64,000 bases of DNA from Fibrobacter sp. UWR2 (GCF_002210285.1 NZ_MWQE01000003.1:186001-250000), one strand, 5' to 3'; counted from the first letter of the stretch, positions 40,289 to 50,233 are shown. Program-made: numbers and translations. The notes: generated from the sequence alone by a model not told the origin.

Positions 40289-41362
40289 ATGTGTATCACA
40301 AAAGTTCCTTTAATCTCATTCGTTGTTCCCGTCTATAATGCAGAAAGGACTTTGCACGACTGTGTCCGCAGTCTAATAAAACAGACATTTGGCAATATAG
40401 AGATAATCTTGGTTAATAATTGCTCTACAGATGAGAGCCTCGGTAAATGTAATGAACTGGCGAAGGAAGATGAACGTGTGAAAGTAGTTGACATCGCTGA
40501 AAAAGGCGTGTCTGCAGCTCGCAATAGGGGAATCGAACTTGCGACTGGCGAATATATTGCTTTCGTTGATGCGGATGATTGGGTCGATTCGAACGTCTGT
40601 GAATTATTTGCCGACTTAAATGCCAAGTATGATTATGATCTTTTTTGCTATTCGGCGCAATATCATAAAAAAAGCAAAACAACCACTACCTATTTATTTG
40701 GTAAAGACATAGAATTGCTTTCTCAAAATCAAAAGGAAGAACTTCAAATAAAGGTCTTTGCTCCCCAGGCTCCGATTTTTAGTTATAAAACGAATACACG
40801 TTTTGTTGGTAGCGCATGGGGAAAATTTTATAAACGCGAAATACTGCTAAAAAATAATCTTCGCTTTGCGACAGAAACGATTATCAGCGAAGACGTCCTG
40901 TTCAATACGTTGTCTTTAGATAATTTCCAGAGAATTGGCTATACAAAGCGGTGTTTTTATAATTATGAACAAAGTAGTGACTCTGCGCAAAATAGATATC
41001 GCCCTAATAGCGACAAGTATTTCATGTTTGTGATTGAAAAAATACAGGAGTGGTTGCAAAATACGGGAAAAGACCAACGCTTTGTTGATGCCGCAAATTG
41101 TTTGTTCGTGCACTATTTATTTGGAATACTGAAAGAAGACCTGTTTCATAAGAACAATAGAATGTTTTTTGTTACGAAAGTATCTCTATTAAAGATAATT
41201 CTGAATGAAAATTGGTGTACAAAAATACTACAACGTACAAAGAAGGCGTATTTCACCTTATTAGAAATTTTTTTAGTAAATTTGCTCTTAAATAAAAAGT
41301 ATTGGACTGTGTCAATTTTTTTAACATGCTACTGTAAATTACAGGCTTTCGTCAAGAGGTAA
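40289..41362 (+). CDS. glycosyltransferase family 2 (first of three in a row)
   Basis: 357 residues. GT-A opening ISFVVPVYNAERTL, EIILVNNCSTDES, and the DADD metal motif (VDADDW) near residue 95; the C-terminal about 150 residues are helical and family-variable. The start of an AT-rich operon with two more transferases; the next gene begins 2 nt after its stop. It should add one sugar to the repeat unit of a surface polysaccharide on the cytoplasmic side. Confidence 0.85.
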   Translation: MCITKVPLISFVVPVYNAERTLHDCVRSLIKQTFGNIEIILVNNCSTDESLGKCNELAKEDERVKVVDIAEKGVSAARNRGIELATGEYIAFVDADDWVDSNVCELFADLNAKYDYDLFCYSAQYHKKSKTTTTYLFGKDIELLSQNQKEELQIKVFAPQAPIFSYKTNTRFVGSAWGKFYKREILLKNNLRFATETIISEDVLFNTLSLDNFQRIGYTKRCFYNYEQSSDSAQNRYRPNSDKYFMFVIEKIQEWLQNTGKDQRFVDAANCLFVHYLFGILKEDLFHKNNRMFFVTKVSLLKIILNENWCTKILQRTKKAYFTLLEIFLVNLLLNKKYWTVSIFLTCYCKLQAFVKR

Positions 41363-41364
41363 TT

Positions 41365-42351
41365 ATGGACTCCCCTTTAATAAGCGTTATTGTCCCTGTA
41401 TACAATGTAGAACGGTACTTGAAAGTTTGTGTCGACAGCATTATTGGTCAAACATATTTAAACTTGGAAATTATTTTAGTAGACGATGGTTCGCCTGATA
41501 AATGTCCTAAGATATGTGATGAATATGCCGAATTTGATAATCGAATAGTAGTCATTCATCAAAAGAACGGGGGGTTGTCTGTAGCGCGAAATGCAGGAAT
41601 TGATATTGCCAAAGGTGAATTTCTGACTTTCATAGATGGCGACGATTTCGTTGCTAAGAATTATATTGAGTTGTTATTTAATGGTTTGTTAAAATCGGAT
41701 GCAGATATATCGATTGCTTCATTTTGTGCTTTTGCAGAAGGAAATCCTTTGGAAAAAATGTATGACTTTTTGCCCTTTGTTGAAATGGCAAAAGATGAAT
41801 GTTTTAAGCGATACGGGTCATTGAAAGCGGAATTGTCAATGCCGTTTATTTCTGCCTGCAATAAAATATACAAGAAAGAATTGTTTAACACAATCAGGTT
41901 TCCTGTAGGAAAGTTATATGAAGATGCTTTCATTACTTATAAAATGATTGACAATGCCAAAAAAATAGCCTTTACCCCGTCTAAATTATATTTCTATCGT
42001 ATAAACCCTCAAAGCATCCTTGGGCAATCCTTTAGAGAGAAACATCTTGAGATGGTAGAAGCTTTTCATGACGGGTTAGACTATTTTTGTCAAAAGGGGG
42101 AAGGGGCGATAGCCGAATTTTTTTTGCCGCCGTTGCTGATGCGAGAAATATATTGTTGGTGGGGGACGAAGAAAATTTTGAAAGATGAAAAAATGGCAAA
42201 AAAATTATTAAATGACTACAGGAGTCACTGTAAAAAGCTAAAACAATCAAACCTGTTGCTGCTTATCGCATTTAAGTTAATTTCCATTTGTCCATGGCTG
42301 TATATCATGTATAGAAAAATCAGTCCAGCTTATTTTGGAGATAGACGATGA
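41365..42351 (+). CDS. glycosyltransferase family 2 (second)
   Basis: 328 residues: ISVIVPVYNVERYLKVCVDSI, EIILVDDGSPDKCP, NGGLSVARNAG and DGDDFV form a textbook WfgS/EpsJ-like GT2 domain. It overlaps the next gene by 4 nt (ATGA). AT-rich base use like its neighbours. Confidence 0.88.
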   Translation: MDSPLISVIVPVYNVERYLKVCVDSIIGQTYLNLEIILVDDGSPDKCPKICDEYAEFDNRIVVIHQKNGGLSVARNAGIDIAKGEFLTFIDGDDFVAKNYIELLFNGLLKSDADISIASFCAFAEGNPLEKMYDFLPFVEMAKDECFKRYGSLKAELSMPFISACNKIYKKELFNTIRFPVGKLYEDAFITYKMIDNAKKIAFTPSKLYFYRINPQSILGQSFREKHLEMVEAFHDGLDYFCQKGEGAIAEFFLPPLLMREIYCWWGTKKILKDEKMAKKLLNDYRSHCKKLKQSNLLLLIAFKLISICPWLYIMYRKISPAYFGDRR

Positions 42352-43157
42352 TTCCAAAGATTGTTCACTATTGTTGGTTGAGTGATGACCCTATGCCAGA
42401 AGAATCCATCAGGTATATCAATTCCTGGCATCAACTCTTGCCTGACTATAGATTCATTCTCTGGAACAGGGATAACTTTGATATAGATTCAATACCTTGG
42501 GTCAAAGAAGCCTTCAATAGTAAGAAATACGCTTTTGCGGCGGACTTTATTAGGCTTTGGGCAGTCTATAATTATGGGGGGTTTTATTTAGATTCTGATA
42601 TTGAATTAAAAAGATCCCTTAATAGACTTTTGGAAAGTCATGTTGTCTTTGGTTATGAAAGTCCACAAAAGAATGGTCTCGAAGCAGGTTGCTTTGGTGC
42701 CGAGCCAAAAAATCAATTTATCGGGAATTGCTTGTCTTATTACAATAATCGACATTTTATAAGTAACGACGGATCTCTTGATACGAAACCGTTGCCTTCA
42801 ATAATGAGCAAATTTATTACTTCTGAAATAAAAGAACATGTTTTCTCGTATGATTTTTTTACGGCGATGAATCAAGATACTGGTGCGATTGAAGAAACGT
42901 CAAATACTTATGCAATTCACCATTTCGCTGGAAGTTGGCTGAGTGATTTTGAAAAAAAGATTATGACAATGACCTCTTGTATACATAAGATTTTCGGGAG
43001 AAATCTGTTCAGTAAAATCGTTTTTATTGTAGGTATATTTGCATTGAGAATAAAAATTTTTGGAGTAAAAAAATCCCTTTCGTACTATCGTCGGCAGTAT
43101 TTTACGGCAAAAAAAAATACATTAGAACCGATAGTCTCTTTTTTTAGAGATAAATGA
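42348..43157 (+). CDS. glycosyltransferase with GT32-type DXD domain
   Basis: 269 residues. PKIVHYCWLSDDPMP at the start and AADFIRLWAVYNYGGFYLDSDIEL near residue 80 (DSD as the DXD) are the marks of the Och1/capsular GT32 family. The C-terminal about 60 residues are basic and hydrophobic, suggesting membrane association. Last of the three-gene plus-strand unit; convergent with the FkbM gene. Confidence 0.85.
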   Translation: MIPKIVHYCWLSDDPMPEESIRYINSWHQLLPDYRFILWNRDNFDIDSIPWVKEAFNSKKYAFAADFIRLWAVYNYGGFYLDSDIELKRSLNRLLESHVVFGYESPQKNGLEAGCFGAEPKNQFIGNCLSYYNNRHFISNDGSLDTKPLPSIMSKFITSEIKEHVFSYDFFTAMNQDTGAIEETSNTYAIHHFAGSWLSDFEKKIMTMTSCIHKIFGRNLFSKIVFIVGIFALRIKIFGVKKSLSYYRRQYFTAKKNTLEPIVSFFRDK

Positions 43158-43177
43158 AATTTCCCAAAATGAAGTAA

Positions 43178-44143
43178 CTAGGTATTGCTAGTTTTTATAT
43201 TACTGGCTCTAATGACGCCTTTTCTAAAATAAGGTGGTTGGAAGACGTTGTCCATAAAACAAAGCATATATCCATCTGATGAGGACACGGAATAGCCCCA
43301 TTTTTCGAACACATCCTTTAATGTGGAGTAATGATTGTATTTATGATAGGTACAGCAAGCGACATTGATTTTTCTATTTAAGAAGAAATCAGAATTTCCT
43401 TTTATAACCATTTCTTCTGCGCCCTCTATATCCATTTTCACAAAAAAATGCTCCATAGGATCTTCTTTTACAGAGGAATTTAATGTAACCGACGTGGAAT
43501 CGTCTTTATCACTGACCCATTTGTTGATTATTACAACCTTGTCTTTGTATGGAGCGAACGTAGCATGAAGAGGTCTCTGCCATATAGGATCCGCCTCATA
43601 CAAATACAGTTTTTTCAAATCGTCAATTGAGTCTAATGCAATTAAGCCCTCAGCACATCCAATATCTAGCAAGATATCTCCAGGTTCAATTTTAAATTGT
43701 TCCGACTGGTATTGGTGTGGTGCTTTAGAAGTGAATCCTCCCCCTAACAGATTTTCTCGTTCAATGTAGTATTTGTATTTCTCGGAAACTTCTTTGGGGT
43801 TCCAACATGCAGGAAAAAACAATTTTTTCCCATTATGCAAAACATAGGGTAGTTTATAGCGTTTATCAACACCCACAAGAATTTCATCAGATTCTAGAGT
43901 CTTAACCTGATCATAAGGAAACATATCATGAATATTTTTTTTATCTAAAAAATCTAATTCGTCAGAATATTGCTGAGCAAGTTCAGGCATGTTTTTTAAA
44001 CACAAACTAACAATGAAACCTCGCAACCGATCAATTTCATTCAACTTGTTTAGATAATCATCTTGGATATTGTATTTACCCATAAGATGAAAATTTTTTA
44101 TTAGATTGAAAAGAACTCTTTTCAAATAAGACATATCAAACAT
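43178..44143 (-). CDS. FkbM-family methyltransferase (paralogue A)
   Basis: 321 residues from the ATG at 44143-44141, chosen because AAGGAG lies 6 nt before it; the frame begins at a GTG at 44158 that overlaps that site. Class I methyltransferase motif LLDIGCAEGLIALD near residue 165, acidic YEADPIW, and FFVKMDIEGAEEMVI, the FkbM signature. It is a close structural paralogue of the gene at 47719 (same length and ending PYFRKGVIRA). Likely O-methylates a sugar of the glycan. It follows the GT4 gene by 18 nt. Confidence 0.85.
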   Translation of the reverse strand: MFDMSYLKRVLFNLIKNFHLMGKYNIQDDYLNKLNEIDRLRGFIVSLCLKNMPELAQQYSDELDFLDKKNIHDMFPYDQVKTLESDEILVGVDKRYKLPYVLHNGKKLFFPACWNPKEVSEKYKYYIERENLLGGGFTSKAPHQYQSEQFKIEPGDILLDIGCAEGLIALDSIDDLKKLYLYEADPIWQRPLHATFAPYKDKVVIINKWVSDKDDSTSVTLNSSVKEDPMEHFFVKMDIEGAEEMVIKGNSDFFLNRKINVACCTYHKYNHYSTLKDVFEKWGYSVSSSDGYMLCFMDNVFQPPYFRKGVIRASNIKTSNT

Positions 44144-44161
44144 TTCAAACTCCTTCACTTG

Positions 44162-45310
44162 TTAAAGACGTTGTAATAAAGAATCCCACTTATCACCGAT
44201 TGCCTTGGAAGAATAGTTCTGGCATTTGTTTATGCAATTTTGAGCTAGTTGTTGCCGCAAAGGTTCGTTCTTTATTAGTTCAATTACTTTTTTAGCAAAT
44301 TGCAATTCATCATTTTTTTCTACGATATAACCATTGACTCCATTTTCAATAACCTCTGGAAGTGCAGCAAAGGTGTTGAATGCTATTGGGACGCATCCAC
44401 ATTGTTGCGCCTCAAGTAAAGTCATTGGCCAACCCTCAAAACGAGATGTCATCATAAAGAGGGGGCTCTCTATATAAAAATTTTCAGGTTCTGACGTTGC
44501 TCCGAGAAAAGAGTAATTCTTTATATTAATGCCTTTTGCGTAATCCCTTAATTTTTGTTCGTCTATTCCCGAGCCGACAATAATTAAATTCCAATCACAG
44601 ATGCCCGAATCCTCAATTATTTTCCAAATGCGTAATGCTGCCGAAATGTTTTTTTGAAAATCATCAAGTCTACCAAGAATGAGCGCGACTTTTTTCTTTT
44701 GAATGAAATTCAATTGCTGAGGTTGAAAGGTTAAGGGGTTGTTTATACAACTGATTTTGCCAACATCTTGTCTTTTTACGATACTACGGAATTCTTCGAC
44801 GTACGCGTCGGAGAGTAAAATGAATCTATTCGCAATATCGTACATTTGCCCCAACATATTGATACGGTGATTGCGAAAATCAAAAATTACCATTTGAAAT
44901 TTTACGAAATACCAAATGAGAATCTTTAATCGGTTTATTACCGATAATGGCTTTTTCCTATTGTGAGCAGATGGCGCATTATGCAAACAAAAAACAATTT
45001 TGCATACGCCTCTTTTTTTCAAATAGGACATTGCATGGTTTATATTGGGATCAAACAGTCCCTGAATGATGATAACGTCTATATTGTACTTTTGAATGTA
45101 AGTTAAAAAGTCAACTGAAACTTTTTTTCTAGAGTCGTTGAAGTTGTATTCGAATACATCTTGTTGATGAGTTGTATTTTCACCTTTTATACAGCCTTCA
45201 AAACAATTATAATTATGGTCGCATAATTCTTTTTTCAACAAAAAAGAAACTCTTTCTACACCACTTTGATTGTAGTCAAGAGAATTATGCAAAATTAAGA
45301 TGTTTTTCAT
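44162..45310 (-). CDS. glycosyltransferase family 4
   Basis: 382 residues. The C-terminal Rossmann half has KVALILGRLDDFQKNI, IVGSGIDEQKL, and SRFEGWPMTLLEAQQCGCVPIAF, the E-x7-E type block of GT4 retaining enzymes. The N-terminal half (NILILHNSLDYNQSGVERV) opens the acceptor domain. Between a small ORF (1 nt upstream) and an FkbM gene in a minus-strand operon. Confidence 0.88.
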   Translation of the reverse strand: MKNILILHNSLDYNQSGVERVSFLLKKELCDHNYNCFEGCIKGENTTHQQDVFEYNFNDSRKKVSVDFLTYIQKYNIDVIIIQGLFDPNINHAMSYLKKRGVCKIVFCLHNAPSAHNRKKPLSVINRLKILIWYFVKFQMVIFDFRNHRINMLGQMYDIANRFILLSDAYVEEFRSIVKRQDVGKISCINNPLTFQPQQLNFIQKKKVALILGRLDDFQKNISAALRIWKIIEDSGICDWNLIIVGSGIDEQKLRDYAKGINIKNYSFLGATSEPENFYIESPLFMMTSRFEGWPMTLLEAQQCGCVPIAFNTFAALPEVIENGVNGYIVEKNDELQFAKKVIELIKNEPLRQQLAQNCINKCQNYSSKAIGDKWDSLLQRL

Positions 45311-45311
45311 A

Positions 45312-45497
45312 TTACGAGATCCTCAGTCCAAGAACCAGGAACGCCTTACTTAGATGCAAGGTCTGCTTGACTTTTTCTAGTCCAAGGAAAATGTGAATGC
45401 CCATGCCGCAAAACGGCGCATATTTTGTCTGTGTCAATTTAAGGTTTTTGTATTTTTTTATCAAAGACGAGATATCTTCGGCTTTTAAGGTTTCCAT
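45312..45497 (-). CDS. small ORF before the GT4 gene, unknown
   Basis: 61 residues (METLKAEDISSLIKKYKNLKL...) with a basic C-terminal half. Its stop is 1 nt before the GT4 start, as in a translationally coupled operon, and its codon use is like its neighbours. No family recognised; it may be a decayed end of another polysaccharide gene. The rest of 45498-45649 appears to be promoter region only. Confidence 0.4.
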   Translation of the reverse strand: METLKAEDISSLIKKYKNLKLTQTKYAPFCGMGIHIFLGLEKVKQTLHLSKAFLVLGLRIS

Positions 45498-45649
45498 ATC
45501 CTAAATATAATATTCCAGAGTTTGAAAAATTACCATTTTTGACGGGCAAATGGTGAAATTTCTTGAATTCATGAGCGATGGATGTTTTATTTTGAGAAAA
45601 AAAAGTATTGTTTGTTAGATAGATGCCGTAATTAAGTTATTTTTTTGCT

Positions 45650-47572
45650 ATGGATAGTTTTAAATCATTTGATGTCTTCGACACCTGCTTAATTAGGCTT
45701 TGTGGAACTCCAGAAAAAGTTTTTGACATAATGTCAAAACGTTTGTTTTGTGACGCCCAGATCCATTTGCAAAAAGCTTTTCTTGCTGAACGAGAACGTA
45801 TTGAAAGCGAGGTGCTTAAAAATAATCCTAACGCAAACATTACGCAATTGTATGACGAATTTGATTCATCTTCATTTGGCTTAAGCAAAAACGATTTGAT
45901 TGAACTGGAAATGGCTGTTCAAGAAGAATTGCTATATCCAAATGGTCAAATACTAAAACAAGTACAAGAGGCTAGAAAAGCTGGCGTAAAAATTGCATTT
46001 CTTTCGGATATGTATCTTCCATCATCGTTGATAAAAAAAACTTTAGAAAAATATGGTTTTTATAAAGACGGAGATATATTAGCCATTTCATGTGAATGGA
46101 ACGCTTCAAAACATGAAGGCAGCCTGTTTGACAAAATATTAGACTTTACTAAATCAACGCCGAAACAATGGGAGCATTGTGGAGACAACCCATGGGCTGA
46201 TTACGAAATGCCTCGCCAAAAAGGGTTCAACGCTCAACTTTATAAAAATGGAGACTTCTCCAGCGATGAAATGGAATGGCTTAGGGAATCCACATATTCA
46301 GCGAGTAAACTTGCTGTAGAACATTTTTGTGGGATTTGCCGCGCAGTTCGTTTAAATTTGCCAAATGGCATTGAATACACGTTGGCTGTTGATTTTGTTG
46401 CGAGTATATATGTCCCTTACGTTTACCAGGTTTTACAAGAATCTCACAAGAGAGGCTTTAAACGGCTTTATTTTATTGGTCGTGATGGGAGGATTTTTTT
46501 GAAAATAGCAGAACAGTTTCAATCTCGATTTCCTGATATTGAACTGAGGTATATTAAGTTTTCTAGAAAAGCTATTTATCCGTGTTCATTCTACAACGCT
46601 GATGAAAAGGAATTGGAATGGTTTTTCCGATATTCCAAAAACCAGAAATTGTCAAACGCATTGTCATATCTTGGAATAGAATGGGATGAAATGTCCGCAA
46701 TATGGCAACAGTCTTTTTCCGAAGATATGGTGCTGAATAACGCCAATATTCCGAAAGTAATAAAAGTGTTTGCCCAAAACGATTCTGCTTTATTACGGCA
46801 GCGTTCTTCTCAGAAAAGAAATGTTTTTTTGAAATATTTGCGACAAGAAGGAGTATTGGATCAGGTAAAAAAGGCTTTTGTTGATTTGGGGTGGATTGGG
46901 ACTACGCGAGTTTGCATAAATAAAATCCTAAAAAAAGAAGGGCAAAATCCATTTTATGTTTTTTATTTTGGCGTAACAAGCGGATATATGGTTGGTGGCG
47001 AAAAAGATGACGCATTTATTTTTCTAAGGCAAGGTCTTGTTTGTTCGGAATTGGCTATAACATTGTTAGAGCATTATGCTTCTATGAATGAAGATGGAAG
47101 CGTTCTTTCATATGAGCAGAATGACGAGTTGGTCTTCCCGATTGAAGCCGAAGCTATGTTTTCGGGGAATCAATTAATCCGGATAAATGAAATTGCAGTG
47201 GAAAAAATTTCCCAATTATACGCACGTCTTAACTTTTCTGAAGAAGAAAATTATAATGTATTCTTGTGTTGTGGATTTAGAAAAATGAATTCTGTAGAAA
47301 AAGCACCATCACTACAGGAATATGAGATGATTTCAAAGTTGCAATCAGAAGATTTTGGTGTGAAATCGCGCATTGCAAAGAAATATTCTGCAAAGGACAT
47401 TCTGGCGTTACTGGTATGGGGCGTCCCATCGCAACCATATTGGAATGCTGGGGCTCAAATAAAAACTTTTGGCAAGTCTAGCCGTTTTTTTGCAAAAATC
47501 TTTAAAATAACATCATCTTCTACTTTATCGGCTAAACTTAGGTATTGGTGGGATCAGAAAAAAAGAAGATAG
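45650..47572 (+). CDS. HAD-superfamily hydrolase of polysaccharide loci (COG5610-like), two-domain
   Basis: 640 residues. The N-terminal about 220 residues are a HAD phosphatase: FDVFDTCLIR (nucleophile Asp, DxD variant), AFLSDMYLP (Ser motif), and HCGDNPWADYEMPRQ (acidic motif). The C-terminal about 400 residues belong to the large domain usually fused to this HAD type (YFIGRDGRIFLKIAEQF, FVDLGWIGTTR), often found in O-antigen clusters, activity not established. Monocistronic on the plus strand between two minus-strand operons. AT-rich. Confidence 0.72.
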   Translation: MDSFKSFDVFDTCLIRLCGTPEKVFDIMSKRLFCDAQIHLQKAFLAERERIESEVLKNNPNANITQLYDEFDSSSFGLSKNDLIELEMAVQEELLYPNGQILKQVQEARKAGVKIAFLSDMYLPSSLIKKTLEKYGFYKDGDILAISCEWNASKHEGSLFDKILDFTKSTPKQWEHCGDNPWADYEMPRQKGFNAQLYKNGDFSSDEMEWLRESTYSASKLAVEHFCGICRAVRLNLPNGIEYTLAVDFVASIYVPYVYQVLQESHKRGFKRLYFIGRDGRIFLKIAEQFQSRFPDIELRYIKFSRKAIYPCSFYNADEKELEWFFRYSKNQKLSNALSYLGIEWDEMSAIWQQSFSEDMVLNNANIPKVIKVFAQNDSALLRQRSSQKRNVFLKYLRQEGVLDQVKKAFVDLGWIGTTRVCINKILKKEGQNPFYVFYFGVTSGYMVGGEKDDAFIFLRQGLVCSELAITLLEHYASMNEDGSVLSYEQNDELVFPIEAEAMFSGNQLIRINEIAVEKISQLYARLNFSEEENYNVFLCCGFRKMNSVEKAPSLQEYEMISKLQSEDFGVKSRIAKKYSAKDILALLVWGVPSQPYWNAGAQIKTFGKSSRFFAKIFKITSSSTLSAKLRYWWDQKKRR

Positions 47573-47718
47573 TCTACATATTGATTCACTCTCTAAAAAG
47601 AATGAGTCTATCTCTAGTTAAAGAAAGGCTTGATTTAGTGAACGACCCATAATATTTCATTTTCTAGGAAATCTCGCATTTTCGAATGACGTAAATATCA
47701 CCGGTCTTTTTTTTCAGA

Positions 47719-48690
47719 TCAATTACGAACAGCTCTGACAAGTCCTTTTCTAAAATACGGTATATTTAAATTGGGATCCCAGTAAAAAACCATGAACCCA
47801 TCAGAAAACTCCGTTTGGAAGCCATGTGATTTCAAAAACAGTGGAATGTCTTTTTCATGGTCGGCTCGATGATAAGTGCAACAAGATACCTTTATTTTGT
47901 TGCTTGATTGTAGAAAGGTTTCGCAGGCCCGAAGAACGTTTTCTTCTTCGCCCTCTATGTCCATTTTTATAAAATATGATTCACCTGTTGTTTGGGGAAG
48001 AACGCTTGATAGAGTGGTGCAATCTTTGGAATCTACACCGGATAAATATTTGGAAATTATAGAAACCTTGTCTTTATAAGGCTCAAAAGTTGCTTTAAGA
48101 GCATCTATCCAAACTTCATCAACTTCGAACAAATAAACGAATTTAGCTTTTTCAATGACATCTAGAGCGAATAATCCTTCGGCAGCACCGGCATCAATTA
48201 TAATATCACCATTATCAACATGAATTTGATTGGATTGATATTGATGAGGTGTTTTGGTTGTAAAATCACCGCCTAAAATGTTCTCGCGTTCTATAAATCT
48301 AAGATAATACTTGGAAGCGGTTTCTTTCGACCAACCTTTGGGAAGGTACATTTTTTTTCCGTTGTGAATGACGAAAACTTTACTTTTTTTTGAATCATAT
48401 TCCACATGCACTTCGGAAATTTTTTTTATTGTCGGATATGGGAACGGATCTATTAAGTTTACGGAATTAAGATAATTTAGTTCTTCGTTGTATTTTTCTG
48501 CTTCGAGGGGGTGCATATTGTAATAATTACTAATAATTTGTTTTTTACATTGAAGGACGCTTTGACGAAAATCGCTGTACTCAATGGGCTCATGTTCTTT
48601 AAATCTTGTAAAAAGGTCGTATTCCCCTAAATAGTGGAAATTGCGAATAAAGTTGCGAACAACAATAAAAAAATATTTAAACAAAGACAT
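47719..48690 (-). CDS. FkbM-family methyltransferase (paralogue B)
   Basis: 323 residues. IIDAGAAEGLFALDV, FEVDEVW and YFIKMDIEGEEENVL mirror the motifs of the paralogue at 43178; both end in PYFRKG. Position 4 nt downstream of wzt suggests one transcript. In O-antigen export of the Wzm/Wzt type, a terminal methyl group can cap the chain and be read by the Wzt C-terminal domain. That role here is an inference from position. Confidence 0.85.
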   Translation of the reverse strand: MSLFKYFFIVVRNFIRNFHYLGEYDLFTRFKEHEPIEYSDFRQSVLQCKKQIISNYYNMHPLEAEKYNEELNYLNSVNLIDPFPYPTIKKISEVHVEYDSKKSKVFVIHNGKKMYLPKGWSKETASKYYLRFIERENILGGDFTTKTPHQYQSNQIHVDNGDIIIDAGAAEGLFALDVIEKAKFVYLFEVDEVWIDALKATFEPYKDKVSIISKYLSGVDSKDCTTLSSVLPQTTGESYFIKMDIEGEEENVLRACETFLQSSNKIKVSCCTYHRADHEKDIPLFLKSHGFQTEFSDGFMVFYWDPNLNIPYFRKGLVRAVRN

Positions 48691-48694
48691 TTTC

Positions 48695-49978
48695 TTATTC
48701 CTTTATATGAGTTTGACCTTTCCAAATAATATTCCCCCAACCTCGATTCCATTGGGCAACATCTTCTTGTCTGCTTGCGGACAATTGACTAATTGCGAAA
48801 GCAATTACATGCGGAACGATATCAAAATCTCGTTGGCAGGTTAAAAAGTTTCCAATGCCTGTTGCAAAGGAAACATCGTACAACCCCTTTGCAAGAAAGT
48901 GGTCACATAATGTTAAAGAAATTTTTTTCGTTTCTCCTTCTTTTATTTTGAATGTTTGAGTATTAGAAACGCTACCAATTGGAAAACCGTCTATAGAGAA
49001 GACCGTTAAATTAATACGACATTCGTTTACAGTTTTATTTGCATAAACAGTAAAAACAAATTCAATAGGTTCGTCTGAGGCAAACTCATTGCTTTTCTTC
49101 GCAAATTCAATAGAAAAAAATTGGACGTCTTTTGTGCTGTCTAAATTTTCCATACATGCAATTTCTTTTTTCCATATTTTTTTATAAGCGTTCTGGTTAG
49201 AGTAGAAATCTACGGCATCTTCTACATTACCATCAAACGCCACTTGCCCCTGATTAAGCACAATCCCGCGTTTACACAAATTCTTCACTGCGCCCATATT
49301 GTGGCTCACGAACAGCACGGTCCTGCCTTCGCCGCGGCTTACGTCCTGCATCTTGCCGATGGCCTTCTTCTGGAATTCGGCGTCGCCCACGGCGAGCACT
49401 TCGTCAACCACCAATATTTCGGGTTCCAGGTGTGCCGCGATGGCGAACCCGAGGCGGACGGTCATGCCGCTGCTATAGCGTTTCACGGGGGTGTCCAGGT
49501 AGCGTTCGCAGCCGCTGAAGTCCACGATTTCGTCGAGCTTGCGGGTAATCTCGGCGCGGCTCATGCCCATGATGGCGCCGTTCATGTAGATGTTCTCGCG
49601 GCCGGTCATCTCTGGGTGGAATCCGGTGCCCACTTCGAGGAGGCTCGCGATGCGGCCCCGTGCGCGGATGGTGCCGGTAGTGGGGGCGGTCACGCGGCTC
49701 AGCAGCTTGAGGAGCGTGCTCTTGCCGGCGCCGTTCCTGCCGATGATGCCCACGACGTCGCCCTGTTCCACCTTGAAGTTGATATCCTTCAGGGCCCACA
49801 CGTATTCGCTTGCGCCCTTGTGCGCGCGGTCGTTGACTTCGCCCACCTTGAGGTAGGGGTCCTCGCGGCGCAGCACCTTGGTCTGCCAGAACCTGTTCAG
49901 GTCGTGGCTGAGCGTCCCGGTGCTCACAAGCCCCAGGCGGTACTGCTTGCTGATGTTCTCGAACTCGATCGCGGTCAT
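48695..49978 (-). CDS. wzt: polysaccharide ABC transporter ATP-binding protein with C-terminal glycan-binding domain
   Basis: 427 residues. The N-terminal about 245 residues are an ABC ATPase: GRNGAGKST Walker A, RYSSGMTVRLGFAIA signature, ILVVDEVLAVGD Walker B, SHNMGAV switch. Residues about 265-427 are beta-rich as in Wzt, where this domain binds the modified chain end. The 5' part (49240-49978) is GC-rich like the backbone while the 3' part is AT-rich like the O-antigen genes, which suggests exchange of the specificity domain. The permease gene wzm lies 6.4 kb upstream, separated by an island. The first half is duplicated as a pseudogene at 52731-53240. Confidence 0.93.
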   Translation of the reverse strand: MTAIEFENISKQYRLGLVSTGTLSHDLNRFWQTKVLRREDPYLKVGEVNDRAHKGASEYVWALKDINFKVEQGDVVGIIGRNGAGKSTLLKLLSRVTAPTTGTIRARGRIASLLEVGTGFHPEMTGRENIYMNGAIMGMSRAEITRKLDEIVDFSGCERYLDTPVKRYSSGMTVRLGFAIAAHLEPEILVVDEVLAVGDAEFQKKAIGKMQDVSRGEGRTVLFVSHNMGAVKNLCKRGIVLNQGQVAFDGNVEDAVDFYSNQNAYKKIWKKEIACMENLDSTKDVQFFSIEFAKKSNEFASDEPIEFVFTVYANKTVNECRINLTVFSIDGFPIGSVSNTQTFKIKEGETKKISLTLCDHFLAKGLYDVSFATGIGNFLTCQRDFDIVPHVIAFAISQLSASRQEDVAQWNRGWGNIIWKGQTHIKE

Positions 49979-50010
49979 GGTCTTTTCAAGGTCTTTAATA
50001 AACCGCCCTG

Positions 50011-50041
50011 GATTGCCACGGCCTTCGGCCTCGCAATGACG
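50011..50041. repeat. GGATTGCC...GGCAATGAC-type palindromic repeat
   Basis: GATTGCCACGGCC paired with GGCCTCGCAATGAC; same family as 39775-39807 and, in copy B, 53272-53305. Confidence 0.75.
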
Positions 50042-50069
50042 TTGGCGGTCATCTTGTTGAGTAATATAG

Positions 50070-50155
50070 ATTAAAAGGGGGTGCCGGGAACTTGATTTTG
50101 AAAAAATGCGCGAAAAACGCGCATTTTTCGCTGTCCCGGCAGGTCCCTTAAAATG
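50070..50155. repeat. large imperfect palindrome in the duplicated module
   Basis: Outer arms TTAAAAGGG...TGCCGGGA and TCCCGGCA...CCCTTAAAA enclose a perfect inner hairpin AAAAATGCGCG / CGCGCATTTTT. It is conserved in copy B (53335-53420) with changes on both arms. It may act as terminator or as the end of a mobile module. Confidence 0.65.
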
Positions 50156-50204
50156 GTGTTATTGGTGCCGACCCTGGGATTGAAAAAAATTTGTCTCAGA
50201 CCTA

Positions 50205-50233
50205 TTGACAAACAGGTTTTGAAAAAGTATATT
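50205..50233 (+). promoter_or_regulatory. promoter TTGACA-17-TATATT (copy A)
   Basis: Consensus boxes TTGACA (50205-50210) and TATATT (50228-50233), spacer 17, followed by a GGAAGGAG site before the ATG at 50318. It probably drives the ATPase/nuclease pair. Confidence 0.75.
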
